Source of the DNA: Tetragonia tetragonoides
Lineage: Eukaryota > Streptophyta > Magnoliopsida > Caryophyllales > Aizoaceae
Direction: 5' to 3'
NCBI GenBank assembly: GCA_038025085.1
Contig: CM076150.1
Coordinates: 64,501 to 128,500, forward strand
Length of the DNA: 64,000 nt
The notes below the pieces were generated by a model. It was not told where the DNA came from, ran no database searches, and saw only the letters and a list, made by a program, of their open reading frames with translations. Below, one piece after another: positions 36,276 through 48,804 of the stretch. Each line of letters begins with the position of its first letter. Positions within the stretch are counted from its first letter, which is position 1. The translations under genes and the position numbers were made by a program.

Positions 36276-37135
36276 TATTCTACTCTATATTACACTTTGG
36301 TCGCTTTGTTTAATTATTGACCAAGATAAATATTAAAACAACTACTCCCATCTAGAGTATTTTTACATAGTTGTACGTGAAGATCACTGAAGACCAACGA
36401 TAGTGATCTATTCATTTACGTCCGGCTGCCTACATATGTATACGTATTAAGCAGATCAGAAGACAAATAAGACACAAAAGCAAGCTAAGGGAGGGCAGAA
36501 AAACTTGAAAAGTACTAACCTTAAATATAGGGTGATGAGATTGAGCCAATAAGTCTCCTTGAAGATAGAGAAGTATGAAACTGTAGATGCTGGAGTTTTT
36601 CCAAAGTCACTTGGTTTAATTTTACTATAGGAAGCCTGAAGCCTACATGTAGTATTATTATCGGAAGAGCAATATGTATCATTTACTATAGTAGGAATGA
36701 ATAGAGAATATAAATTTACATGGAACTCTGTTGTTGGCCAATTATCATGTATGTCTGCACATCCTAATGTATGTCTGCACATCTTTTATTGGCTTTTACA
36801 AATGTCCTACATCCACCAGAAACACAAATTAAGATTATTGGTACCAAAGCAACTGCACCAAGTCACAATGAACAAGGATAATAATAAGTATAATAACATT
36901 TAAAACAAGATAAAGAGATTAAACCACAACTCCAACTTCAAAACTGGGATATTGTACATATGTGTCCAGTTGAGTTGCAAACGTACTGGTACATAGTAGT
37001 AGAGTAGTAATATGAAGTATACAGTAGTGGATATATCAAAGTGATGGTACTGGTACTAGTCCTTATCGATCAGAATGATCAGTTGATGATGATGATAAAT
37101 GAAAAAGTCAGCAGCCCTGCAGCAGCAAATGCAGC

Positions 37136-37322
37136 ATGCAGTAGAAATTAGAGGAGAATTGGGGTTTAGTGCTGTGGCACTATTCCATCCGTCTTCTATC
37201 CCCCGAGACGGGGGTTCGATTCTCAACTCCAACAGTTTGGGATTCCCTTTACCATCCCCCAAGCTGCTGAAACCATCTTACCATCTAAAAAAAAATGCAG
37301 TAGAAATTAGAGAACATCAGAG
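37136..37322 (+). mobile_element. tRNA-derived SINE insertion with 18-bp target duplication
   Basis: An 18-bp perfect duplication, ATGCAGTAGAAATTAGAG, lies at 37136-37153 and 37305-37322. Between them is a 151-bp body ending in an A-run (37295-37305). GGGGTTCGATTCTCAACTCC at ~37209 matches a polymerase III B box (GGTTCGANTCC). The perfect long duplication, A-tail and B box fit a recently inserted tRNA-derived SINE. The A box is weak. Confidence 0.85.
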
Positions 37323-37771
37323 TCAATCAAATTCATGATTCCCATGGTCTATCTAATCCTATCACTTTGGATGATACTCACTACTGTTGGTTGTTGTAAG
37401 AGTCAAATTGATAAGGTGAAACCTGCTGCTATACCTGGCAGTTGACATCCCCATTCCCCAATACCCAATATTGTCGTATATGCAAAGTTTAATTTGCGGA
37501 AACTCAATAATCAAAGGCGTAGCTTGTCTTGTGTAGACTTGGTCCATCGTGAACCAAAGACACTAATGCAAATTAATATTTTCAAAAGATTTAGTCTATT
37601 GATTCACTAGTATGGCCTAAGTTGGTACAAGTTTTTGTGTTTATATAGCAAGCTAAGGCTTTATATGTATCTTGGGTAGATTTTGAGCTGAGGATGGTTG
37701 ATAGGTTTCTTGTATATAGGGTTATATCATAAATGTATAATGTTGTACTTAAAGCAATTATATAGAATGAA

Positions 37772-38318
37772 TAGGGATGGCAATGGATCGGATTCGGATC
37801 GGATTATGCTAAATCCGAATCCGCTCCGAATACTAAACGGATTTTAAAATCACCTCCGAATCCGAATAACCTCCGATTAGGGAGGATCCGAATCCGAAAC
37901 TATTCGAAGTCGGTAACCTCCAAATCCGATCCGTTTACTCGACTTACTTCCAATTTTTTTATTCAAATGTGAAAATATATAAGATAATACTAAATAACTA
38001 ATTGCTAATTCAACAAAAATAAATATGGCATATATATTAAGGATTTAAGATACAAACAAAGGTGAACATATATACTTAATTCAAACATATTAAGGATGTA
38101 GTGCTCTTTTTTCTAAGAAAATATTAAAAATAATCTGATACGGATCGGATTCGGAGGTGGATCGGATTTTCGAATTTCACACAACATCCGAATCCGCTCC
38201 GAATCCGGAGTTTGCTAATCGGATTCGGACTCGGGTTTTTTTATTCGGATTCTATTCGGATTTTTTTAGCCTAAACGGATCGGATTCGGATCGGGTTCGG
38301 ACTTGATTGCCATCCCTA
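37772..38318. mobile_element. hAT-like non-autonomous element with GGATTCGGAT subterminal repeats
   Basis: The 547-bp element begins TAGGGATGGCAATGGATC and ends GATTGCCATCCCTA, giving 13-bp inverted ends. Flanks AGAATGAA (37764-37771) and AGCATGAT (38319-38326) match at 6 of 8 positions, as expected for an aged 8-bp duplication. Both ends carry many copies of ATCCGAATCC / GGATTCGGAT, and the middle is AT-rich and non-coding. It lies ~600 bp upstream of the kinase start. Confidence 0.85.
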
Positions 38319-38926
38319 AGCATGATGGGTATTATTTGAGTTGGAGAAAAGACGGAGACAAAAAAATGATAATGAGTTGGGATTGGGGATGGGGATGGGA
38401 ATGGGAATGCGCCAAGACGCACTAACGCCCACATGACACAACCCGAGCACGCACAGGCACAGCGCAGCACTAATAAGGAAGCCAACAGCTTTTATTTCGT
38501 GAAAACCCAACAAAAAAGGGCACCAAAGCAAACAGCAACAGCATCCAATCATCCACATTCCCATTTGCATTAGGAAATAGAGAGCACTCCATCCCACTCA
38601 GAATAAGAAGTGGCACTAATAAAAAGGCACAAAGAAACTCAACTCATGAGTATGAGTGACCAACTCAGCAGGCAAAAGCATGATTGCCATCCTGAAATTT
38701 GTGTTCATCACCTTCACCAGCCAATATGAAATCAAAATAAAAACAAGGAACCACAATCATCTATTCTTCCCCAACCAGCCACCACCCTCCTAATTCCTAA
38801 TTCCTAATTCCTTCCCACTCAATTTCTTCTAACCTAGACTAGCTAGCAGGAACAGGAAGGAAAGAAATCGAAAATTAATGATGGGATATTAATCGGCAAT
38901 TTTTTGCGATTGAATTTTTTTGCCAA

Positions 38927-41900
38927 ATGGGTAACTGCTTCTGTAGATGGGATCATGATTCAATATTCAGAATCTCCTCAAACGCCGACCCAGGTTCGTA
39001 GCTTCATCCTCTCTCTCTCTCCTTTCTTTTGTTTGCTAATTGAAAATTTCCCTAGTACAACCTTAATTATTCAAAGAAAAGAGGCACACAAATTCAGGAA
39101 CACATCGAGTCATCAACCCGCCTAATCAAATGTAATTGCTGAAGATTGTTGCTCAATCACACTTTTCAATTTGGCATCATTTGTTAACATACATATTCCC
39201 AGTGTTCAAAGAGACTGTACCTTTCTTTTTCTTTTTCTTTTTCTTTTTCTTGCTATTTTAACTTCATTTAACAAAGATAGATTTCATTTCTTTTTTCTTT
39301 TTTTATAATGGGATTTCGACTCCGTTTATTTGGGGTGAATATAGTTTTTAATGGAAAACGAATTTCCCATTTTCTATTTTGTTAAATAAAAAGGAAAATG
39401 GTGAGGAAAAAACATTTTCACCTATATTGGTGAAAAGTGATAAAAGATTTTCTATATGTTGGACATTATCCCTGAAGCATTAATAATAAATCTAATCATC
39501 GAATTTGATTGTCCGGGCTTCAGATCATTAAATCAGACCCGCACTCGACTTGATCGACCTTGGCTGGACTTTCGGACCGTATTCTCAGTTTTGTTTTTGT
39601 TTTCCCTTCAAATTAGGGAGTATAATTTTGTACTTAGATATGCATTTTGAGATGATTTTTTTTATTCCGATCATCACAATTATGTTAGCAATTTTTTTAG
39701 GGATATGCTAAATACAACATTGCTTTTTAAACAATACAACATTTTTCATTGAAAATGACCCATTTACCCCTCTTTTAATTTTGCATTCTCTCTTCCCCAA
39801 GCTTCCTTCTCTCCCTTCTTTAATCAGCATCCTACTGTAAGTGTGCACCCATGAACAAACCATCATCTTCAGCAAGCCATTACTCATAAATACTTTCCAT
39901 ATTTGATTTGCTCAAAATTCTCCCACCTACTTGTTCTTGGTGCTGAGTTTGGTTATTGTTTGCCCCTTTTCCTTGAATGTGCTGCTGAATTTCCCCACCC
40001 TCTCTCTCTCATTGTTGCAGTACGTGGGTCACCAAATAGTGGCATTTTGGTTTCATTGTCGCCACAAATTGTAGATAAAAGGGCACTACAGTCGCTCAAT
40101 ATGAGCGACCGTAATGTCATGTTGTCGCCGATATCTGGCGGTAAGATTTGGAGAGTGTCATCAGACCTGGGTGACTCTCTGTGAATATAGTCACTTAGTT
40201 TAGGCGACAACATCACTAATGTGTCGCCTGTTCACAGTGACCATCACAAATAGAATAGCCTTTATAATTTTCCCAGAACGTTCTGAGCTGAGCTTAGTAC
40301 TAATACTACTACTGTTGGCCGTTTCCATATCATTTGTTTCTGCAATGTTTCTGTATCACGAGACTCTTTCTTTCGCTTAAATAATGGCTAATAATTGCTT
40401 CTTGGAGAGGAGAGAGTATGGAGCTTGGAATGGCTATTCAAAAATTGCTTCAATTTTCGACATCTATCAAGTTACATTCTTTTTCTTTGTATACATATGA
40501 TATTTCATGATGGGCATTATTCAATTTCCGTCTCGATTTTCTAGTCCAATTATTTATCCAATTACATCATTTCATGTTATCGCCCGTGATGAGTGGCCAT
40601 TCACCTAGACTGTCGCCCAGTTCGAGCGGCACTATACACATATAGTCGCCTGAGGATGGCGACAACATGGACATACAGTCGCCCCACTTTGGCGACTGTA
40701 TTCCCCTGTGTTCACTGTTTTTGAGCGTTTGTAGGCCAAGAAATCTGCCTGGAAATTCCTTAAGAGTTTGATGTATCTATTAGAAACTAGCTTAGTCATC
40801 ATTAGGACATCATATACTCTGAGTGGAAGTGGCGGATGGGATAGCATTTACAGTACTTGTGGCTGAGTGGGAGCTCTGGGGAACGAAGGAAGAGAGAGAG
40901 CTTGGGAAAGAGAGAGAGGTGGAAGGTGTTATGACCTAAAATGTCAGATAACCCAGTTTCACAGTACTCCCAGTGTACGAAGAACTACCCACAATAGAAG
41001 GGAGAGTGTGCTAAATTAAAACAAGGGTATATGAGTCTTTTTGTCTCAAAAGATGTTGTATTTGTTAAAAATCCATGTTGTATTTAGCACTTGTGTTTTT
41101 TTACTTTAAAATTAAAATAATAGAAAGGACAAATAGTTTATTTGTTTTCCCTTGTAACCAAATAACAAAAAATGTGAATGAAAATACATTTTATCCTAAA
41201 AATAATTTTACTCAAATTATTTAATTTCGTTATATAATTATTGGCCATGTTTTTGTGTTAATGGAATCCAGAATCGCCTTTAACGGTTTAAGCTACAATT
41301 ATATAGCAATAGAGGGAGTAAATGAAACTTTTGCCTAGGCTAGCTAATAAGTGATGTTATTCATTCTTCTTAATAGATTGATATGATAATCTTATGGTAG
41401 ACAGAGTAATTGTAATGCAACTTTCAGAAACAGTAAAATATCAAAGCCCATCAAGGAAACCCCCAAATGAGGACAGTTTGCCTTCAAATCCCAAAGAAGT
41501 GGAAGATCTACGACGTGAATCAGCTATCAATCCCTTGTTTGTTTTCAGCTTCGAAGAACTTAAGGTTATTACGGAAAATTTTAGGCCTGATCATTTGCTG
41601 GGTGGAGGGGGATTTGGGAGTGTTTATAAAGGTTTCATCGAAGAGAATTTAAGAGAAGGGCTTCAACCTCTTCAAGTTGCAGTTAAGGTTCATGATGGGG
41701 TCAACAGTTACCAAGGTCACAGAGAATGGCTGGTAATTCTTTTGTGATAATTCCTGATTCTAGTTAATTAAGTTCAGTTGCATGGTAGTACTACTTTTTC
41801 ATCATGATTTGGTTACCGACAAACCTGCACTTTTCGATATATTGCCAGGCCGAAGTCATATTTCTGGGACAGCTTTCTCATCCAAACTTAGTGAAGCTGG

Positions 41901-44394
41901 TTGGGTATTGTTGTGAAGATGACCATCGTGTGCTGGTATATGAGTATTTGGCCCGAGGCAGTGTGGAGAACAATCTGTTTTCCAGTAAGCATGCTTACCT
42001 TAATTAGCTTCCGATTGTCTTAGCAAGTACTCTCTTTCTTTTATGCATAGTACTTCGATGTTGTAGTTAAGTCATAATTTGTAATTCTAGGAACAAGATA
42101 AATCTTTTTAGTGCGCGTGATTCCTCTGTATTCAAGTATCTCCCTGATGAGCAAAAAAACAAGTGCCTCCCAATTCTGTACCAGGTAGCCAAGTGCCCAA
42201 GCCTACAAAATCAAGTACTATGTGGCAGTTTGTTGCTGATAGAAACATCTATACTAGCTTTTGCTTGGCTCAGTTGTGACCTTGAAATTGGAACCCACAA
42301 AAATGATACACATTAAACTTAGGAAGACTGGGGGGTAAAACCTTTTGCTGCAGGTTGTGTGCTGTAAGGAAGATAATCTTCTCTTTATAGAATGAATGTG
42401 ATGAGAAGAAGAACAAGATTTAAACTTGGTTGTTACTTGTGAGAATCATGAACCAGGATTTTGCTTTGCTGTAACGGTGTAAGTATCGCGAGACTGAAAG
42501 TGGAGAAGGAAATCCTCCAAGCAATGGGAGTTGTTGACCATTTCCAACAGGACTTCTTTTAACATCTAACTCACTTAGAAAATCGTTATATGTAGCCCAC
42601 AAAGCAGGATGTAAATTCATGGCTTCTCAAGTTCTCACGTCCAAGTAGGCAGTAGAGCAAACTCTGCCCTTAGTAATTACTAATTACCTCCTTGGAGATG
42701 ATACGAAGTAGTTACTGAATCTAATCTAAAGTATAGTGTTGATTATAAAGGTTGTGGATTATTTGTGGAGTGGCCTTTGACAACCAAATTCGACCTCTAA
42801 ATAAAGTTGTTCAATTTGCTGAATGTGCCACAATCATAACATCTCTTTTCCTTGAAAAGGTCTAGTTTGCAATTGTACGTGGTTTTAGTTTTTTTTTTTT
42901 TAATGATAGTAATTTTTTTATAGGAGTATTGCTTCCTCTCACTTGGTCGGTCAGAATGAAGATTGCACTAGGGGCCGCGAAGGGACTTGCTTATTTACAC
43001 GAAGCAGAGAAACCTGTCATTTATCGAGACTTTAAAACATCTAATATCTTGTTGGACATGGTTAGTACGGAATCTCTACTTTAGATTTATTTATTTATTT
43101 ATTTTCATTGTTGAATACTCTAATAAAGAAGTTGTGAACTGGAATATCTATCTGTTTATCCAACCCTTGTAATGCTTGTCGCCAATGTGTGGAATAAGTG
43201 TTTTTGACTATTACTCTATTATTATTATTATTATGAGAGTAAGTGTTTTTGAATATTGATTCCCTTCAGATAGTATTAGTATTTAGTGAGCATAGTAGAT
43301 AGGAAGAAAAATGTATTTGAAACTAGTGTTTTTGACTATTACTCTATTATTATTGTTATTATGAGAGTAAGTGTTTGTGAATATTGATTCCCTTCAGATA
43401 GTATTTAGTATTTAGTGAGCATAATAGATAGGAAGAAAAATGTATTTGAAACTTGATGAAGTACTGTATGTCTGTATATATCAATAGAGGTCGCAGGTTG
43501 GGAACTGACATACTTGAGAAAACTTTACATCCTATCTACATGTATATGATCATAATCCTTTGGTTGCAGGAATATAATGCTAAGCTATCTGATTTTGGTC
43601 TTGCGAAAGATGGACCTGTGGGGGATAAGTCGCATGTTTCGACTCGTATAATGGGAACATACGGTTATGCAGCACCAGAGTATATCATGACAGGTAGAGT
43701 AGTAATATATCTGGACTCTAAAGTATATTACACTACATGGTGGAAAACTTGAGGTAGTGTTTCATCATTATGGAAAAAAAAAAGAAAAAAGAACCCTGAG
43801 GTAGTTAAATAAGGATTTGAGATAATATTCTCCCCGTCTTCACATCATATTTTACTTTTGAATTTGAGATTTAGCTTCAATACTCCAATTGTATAGCCTT
43901 ATAAGTGACAACTAATTGCATATTATTCATATAAATAGAATATACTTCTATGTATATTGGAGGAAAATGAACAAGTATTACATGTTGCAGGGCATTTGAC
44001 TCCAAGGAGTGATGTTTATAGCTTTGGTGTTGTCCTACTTGAAATATTAACGGGAAGGAAATCGTTGGACAAGTCACGGCCAGCACGGGAACAAAACCTC
44101 ACAGATTGGGCGATCCCTTTTCTTAAAGAAAGGAAAAAGTTGCTTAACATCGTAGATCCGCGATTGGGGGGAGATTATCCAATCAAAGGAGCGCAAAAGG
44201 CAGCAATGTTAGCATATCATTGCTTGAATCGCAACCCAAAGGCCAGACCACTTATGCGTGACATAGTGGACTCCTTAGAGCCTCTCCAAATAAATGATGC
44301 TGACGCTGATGCTCTCCATACAAAATCAATTTCCACGTCCGTTGCTCCCGATACGAATCAACAACTACCTTTCTCCAACACCACTTGTAATTAA
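38927..44394 (+). CDS. Receptor-like cytoplasmic kinase, subfamily VII, PBL16-like, 6 exons
   Basis: Exons 38927-38993, 41428-41732, 41849-41984, 42924-43060, 43570-43693 and 43991-44394 join to 390 residues. MGNCFCRW at the start offers a myristoylation glycine and palmitoylation cysteines, so plasma-membrane attachment is expected. Kinase motifs: [12 protein letters not shown] (~80-91), VAVKVHDG with catalytic Lys109, [13 protein letters not shown] with Asp205 (an RD kinase), and [20 protein letters not shown] with Asp223, then [40 protein letters not shown] before the kinase (shown by its key residues) and [12 protein letters not shown] near the end are what I remember of Arabidopsis PBL16. 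RLCK VII members pass signals from surface immune and developmental receptors; the exact pathway is not shown here. All introns start with GT. Intron 1 (2434 bp) carries a Mutator-like element. Confidence 0.93.
39701..41095. mobile_element. Mutator-like TIR element in intron 1 of the kinase
   Basis: The left end reads GGATATGCTAAATACAACAT and, further in, CAATACAACAT. The right end, reverse-complemented, reads CACAAGTGCTAAATACAACA, then CAAATACAACAT. Flanking 9-mers TTTTTTTAG (39692-39700) and TTTTTTTAC (41096-41104) match at 8 of 9. Length is 1395 bp, without a transposase. The interior has a cluster of GTCGCC/GGCGAC motifs (40050-40700). The inner end motif GCTAAA is shared with the element at 29864. 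Confidence 0.75.
43197..43453 (+). repeat. 128-bp tandem duplication in intron 4 of the kinase
   Basis: Copies 43197-43324 and 43325-43453 start AGTGTTTTTGACTATTACTC and end GTATTTGAAACT. They contain an ATT repeat of different length and differ by a few bases, so this is a young tandem duplication. Confidence 0.93.
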
Positions 44395-45490
44395 ACTTAA
44401 ATGTAGACATACCGTTTTTGATCTCCCATATATTGCAGGATATAATTGATTCAGAAAATAATACTCGTCTCACTATTGCAGGATATGGATTGCTAGTATG
44501 GCTCAGGGAAGTTGGAAGAGATAAAAGAGAGTTTTGAATGGCTAGGGGCTAGTGTTTTATTATGTAAATTTAATCATTGTAGGCGATCAAGCTACAGAAT
44601 GGTGAGTATTGGGGAAGAATCACTTTGATAAACTTGAAATTCAGCTGTAAACTTTAGGAGAAAGGTTATGTTTTTGATACTGTTTTTATGCAAGTAGTGA
44701 GATGTTTGGGACACATGAGGAGTTGTGTTTTGAAAGGGGAGAGAAAGCAAAGTATTTGTCCATCTGTGATTCGCAATTTGCCATTTAAATTTGGCTGACT
44801 TTACCATTGTCTTGTGATGGGGTTGTCATCACTAAGAAGTTGTCCTTGTGGTGTCAAGACAGTTAACTGCAAATAACAATAGTAATAGTGAGGTGCATAT
44901 GTGTAGTTGGTACTTGCTTCTCAATACTAATCAAGCTTTGCATTTTGCATCTTGTTTCAAAGTTAGCTTTTATCGAGAATCGTGCCCAAAAGAAACATGA
45001 AGCTTATTGTGGAAAGGATGGAATATTAGTTAAGTGATTATGATTTATGAGGATGGGAAGGAAATGTGGATATTGTAAACTTCTGAGGTGGAGCCACTAG
45101 ACCATTGAATTAAAAGGGATTTAGCTGGACACGTGGATATAGAAGGGGGGTTGGTTAAAGATAATCAAATTGGGGGGGGGGGGGTCAGGAGCCACTAGTC
45201 CGTTGGAGATTGGATTTGGGGCTTTGTCATCCACATGCCACAACTCTCCGCTTCTCTCTCTACCTCCTCTCGATCTTCATAGCCATACTTTTTGTTTTTC
45301 CCTTGGAAAGGAACAACAAAAACAGAGAAAAATAAGATATATGAAGTGAAGTAATTAATAACATTTTTATAAAAGGGAGAATTTGTGTATCAGGTGTGAG
45401 GGCCTCTCAGTCAGGCTGCAGGAGTGCTGTGTTCTGTGTGTGAGCGGTGCAGCAGAAGCAGTAGCAGCAGCAGCGGGAGGGGAGAGAAAA
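44395..45490. other. Intergenic region between kinase and MET1-like gene
   Basis: Both genes are on the plus strand, so this holds the kinase 3' UTR and the promoter of the MET1-like gene. A G-run lies at 45173-45183. CT-rich sequence at ~45250-45280 is plausible core promoter or leader. No other gene is supported. Confidence 0.6.
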
Positions 45491-47360
45491 ATGATGAGGT
45501 TAACAATTAGTAGCAGGTGTGGATTGGGGTTGGGTTACCCCCAACTGAAGCATAATCATAACAATAATATTGATAATAGTAGTAGTAATTACCTGATGAT
45601 CAGGTATCCTGTGGCCGCATTCCTGGTGCCGCAGGCTGCGGGTGCTAAGCAAGTTGGAGCTGCGCTCACAATTGGAATTGGATCACCATCACCATCACCA
45701 TCGCCAAGCAACAAGAAGTTTATGGTTAAGGCTTCAGAAAATGAAACCAATTCTTCTGGTTCTAGTCAAGCTAGTAGTAGTACTAGTGGCAGTACAAATA
45801 ACGAAGAAGGAGAAGACAAGGAAGAGGAAGAGTACGAAGAATACGAGGTGGAAATAGAGCAGCCATACGGGTTGAGGTTTGCCAAAGGCAGAGACGGAGC
45901 AACTTACATTGATGCTATTGCCCCTGGCTTATCCGCTGACAACACCCGCATGTTCACCGTCGGAGACAAAGTCATTGCCACCAGCGCTGTCTTCGGAACC
46001 GAAATCTGGCCTGCAGCCGAGTATGGCCGAACCATGTACACCATCCGCCAGAGGATCGGCCCTCTCTTCATGAAAATGCAGAAGCGCTACGGTATATGAA
46101 ATTTATATGCTCGCTTGCTCTTACATAACTGCTTTGCTGCTAATTTTGTTACTTGCTCATTCATTCCTTGACAGGGAAAAAGATTGATAACGGGGGTGAG
46201 CTCACAGAAAAGGAGATCATCAGGGCTGAAAGGAACGCCGGTTTTATCAGCGACCGTGTCCGCGAGATACAGGTTTCCTGTTCTTACTCCTCGCTCCTCC
46301 ATTTTATTTTTCCTTTTCTAAGCAACATTTTCCTCAATTAACACTCGATGGCACAAACTAGTACTAGTACTGCTTCGAATGGCATACTTCTCGTGTATAA
46401 TCCTACTTAATACTTAACTAGACTTCATAAACAGAAAAGATCCTTTCTACTAGAGTCTTATCATGCCTTTTTGCTCTTCTGTTTAGTTGCTAAATTACCA
46501 GAGGAAGATGGAACAAAAACAACGCAGGCAAAATGATCTTCGGGAAGGCCTTCAGCTTTACAAGTATGTGAACACACGTCATTTCCTTTTGCCCCTTCTC
46601 ATTCTACTCTATTTCTCATCATCTATGTATACCTGTACACTTTCCTCCTACTTTTACCAATTGCCACTGCCTTGCTTTCCTATTCTTAACTGTTTTCTCA
46701 ACAAAGTTTTTGTTTGTACTTTGTTATTGGTTAACTTGTTTTACTTGTACATTAAATTTTCATGGGTTTTTTTTCCTCAAACAAATCAATATGGAAACTA
46801 AAAGGAACGGCAAGTATGAAGAGGCGCGGGAGAAATTTGAATCGGTGCTGGGATCAATGCCAACGCCGGAGGAATCATCAGTGGCTAGTTACAATGTTGC
46901 TTGTTGCTATGCCAAGCTTAACCAGGTGTGTCTCCCTTTCACCCCAATCTACTTGCTACCAGGAGTAGTAGTCTACTACATCACTACGACTACTGGATAC
47001 TTACTTTTATGTCTGTCTCTGAATGATCAGATACAAGCTGGCTTGTCTGCCCTTGAAGATGCTCTGGAAGAAGGATATGAAGATTTTAAGGTAATGCCAA
47101 ACCCTATTGCTGCAAATCCTCTTCAAAACCACCCAACCCCACCCATGTATTCTTCGTTTTCTCCGAAGTGCAAAGCCAGTGTGCTAACCACAACTTGTCT
47201 CTTCTTTTACTTTGTACAGAGAATCAGGACAGATCCCGACCTGGCTAACCTCAGGAAATCAGATGCATTTGACACCCTTTTGAGAAGGTTTGATGAATCG
47301 TTCATCAACGAGAATGCCATTAATGCTATCAAATCTCTGTTTGGTATATTCAAAAAGTAG
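45491..47360 (+). CDS. MET1/ZKT-like thylakoid protein with PDZ and TPR regions, 6 exons
   Basis: Exons 45491-46091, 46175-46272, 46487-46563, 46805-46925, 47031-47090 and 47220-47360 join to 365 residues. The first ~75 residues are a plastid transit peptide, with a Ser-Pro repeat from a CACCAT-type microsatellite. An acidic linker (EEGEDKEEEEYEEYEVEIEQ) follows, then a PDZ-like part: PYGLRFAKGRDGATYIDAIA, MFTVGDKVIATSAVFGTE. The C-terminal half is helical and TPR-like (YEEAREKFESVLGS, ASYNVACCYAKLNQ, GLSALEDALEEGYEDFK), ending AINAIKSLFGIFKK. This is the layout of Arabidopsis ZKT/MET1 (At1g55480), a peripheral thylakoid protein that helps photosystem II supercomplex assembly and repair. I chose the first of two adjacent ATGs (45491 and 45494). 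Confidence 0.92.
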
Positions 47361-47948
47361 TGGACCATCCACTTCGTCACACTGATGCTTTTATTATGCT
47401 TCCCATGTTCCGGCGGACACATGTTCTACCTATGAAGCCTACCCATTCTTATACATTGATTCAGCAGAGAATTTTTCTGAGCAAAGGCAAACAACTTCAT
47501 TATAAAAATCCAAAATTTCAACCTCAGTTCATGTCTCCATTTGTTAAGATATACATGATGGTGTTTGTCTTTATCACTTAAACAAACCTAACCCACCAGG
47601 TAGGAGCAGCTGACTCCTTGGTCTTCCTAACGGGCCACGAAAATGGAGGGGACCCTAAGCCATCCAGTACATTTCTGGGTCAGTGAATGAGGTCAAACCT
47701 TCAGCAGTCAAGTATTTCTGTAGGACTGTTCATTCCAGAATATGACCAGTTGCTGGCGCTGGTGCGAGTAACCTGCATTTCTTCTGAGAAAGAAAGTAGT
47801 AGAAGAAGAAGTTATTTATCACTGCCCATGTTCAATGCGGTAAAGAACCAGATTGTGTACAGCTAAAACAGCCTCATTACTCTACCAATCACCACCACCC
47901 TACAGCATAGCTTATACTCACTCTTGCTTAACAACACAATCTCATGAG

Positions 47949-48094
47949 GGAGAGATTATTGCATAGTCCAGGAGCATTTCTCCCTCCTCAGCTCTTCTCA
48001 CAAAATAAGTGGAATCCACTCTAAATTCAAATTGATAATCTTTTATTTTGTGAAAGGAGGGAGCAATGCTTCTAGACTCCGCAATAATTTCTCT
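47949..48094. mobile_element. MITE-like element with ~40-bp inverted ends
   Basis: The left arm reads GAGAGATTATTGCATAGTCC then GGAGCATTTCTCCCTCC. The right arm, reverse-complemented, reads GAGAAATTATTGCGGAGTCT then GAAGCATTGCTCCCTCC. The loop is ~60 bp. No clear target duplication is seen, so the superfamily is open. Confidence 0.7.
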
Positions 48095-48573
48095 AAGGGG
48101 AGAGATGTCTTACAAATCTGATTTATCTTCTTTTTCTTTTGTCCATCCTTTTTCCCTTAAGAAAGTTGTCTAGCCTGCCTTCTTACAGCTGTGGAAGTTT
48201 GAGGGTTTCCACTATCGTTAGGTCACCCATGGCCTCCTAGAACAAGCATCGTAGACACAATGAAATTGCTGATTGTCCCTCCTTCAGGACTGAGGTCAAT
48301 ATATATGCCAAAATAACAGAATTAGTGCAGCTGAACAAAGGTGCTAGCTGAACAAAGGTGCTTTCAGCACCAGTTGCGGAGTACATCATTGTTTGTTTTT
48401 TTATACGAGGAACCCTCAGATTCTTTGAGTGTGCACTGGATAAATTCCGAGTGTATGTAATACTCCACTACCCCTTTCAGGGCGGAATACACCATTGTTT
48501 GGTACTTGTTTCGTCACCTCAGCTGAGCTTTGAGTGTTAGTATTTTATACTCTATATCATACTGTAATCCATA

Positions 48574-48804
48574 CTCCCTCCGCTTCACAATATACGTCAT
48601 AATTTGACTAAGGCAAGCAACAATTCTCAATGAGCATTTATTGCTACCCTTTCTTTTTTATGTCATTTACTTTTTTTCTCTGTAATATTGTATTTAATGC
48701 TAAAGGATAGTTTAGTTATTTTACCATCACTTTTTCTTGAATTTACAATTTCTTAAGTTGTGTACAACAGTCAAAAAATGACTTATATTATGAAACGTAG
48801 GGAG
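48574..48804. mobile_element. Stowaway-like MITE
   Basis: The 231-bp element begins CTCCCTCCGCTTCACAATAT and its right end reverse-complements to CTCCCTACGTTTCATAATAT. TA flanks both ends (48572-48573, 48805-48806). CTCCCTCCG-type ends with a TA duplication are typical of Tc1/mariner-related Stowaway MITEs. Confidence 0.88.

Larger units (their letters stand above)
35346..37135. other. Intergenic region between divergent YTH and kinase genes (left part)
   Basis: Mostly AT-rich sequence. It holds an AT-dinucleotide repeat at 36119-36155 and a hairpin-forming element at 36176-36256. An ORF on the minus strand at 36456-36782 has no recognisable domain and overlaps a short direct duplication (ATGTATGTCTGCACATC at 36749 and 36768); I do not call it a gene. 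Confidence 0.55.

Noticed and set aside
36456..36782. 108-residue minus-strand ORF as a small gene
   Set aside because: No recognisable domain, no splice or conservation evidence, and it overlaps a short direct duplication in AT-rich intergenic DNA.
37154..37304. tRNA gene
   Set aside because: A B box is present, but no cloverleaf can be folded by eye, and the A-tail and 18-bp flanking duplication show a SINE.
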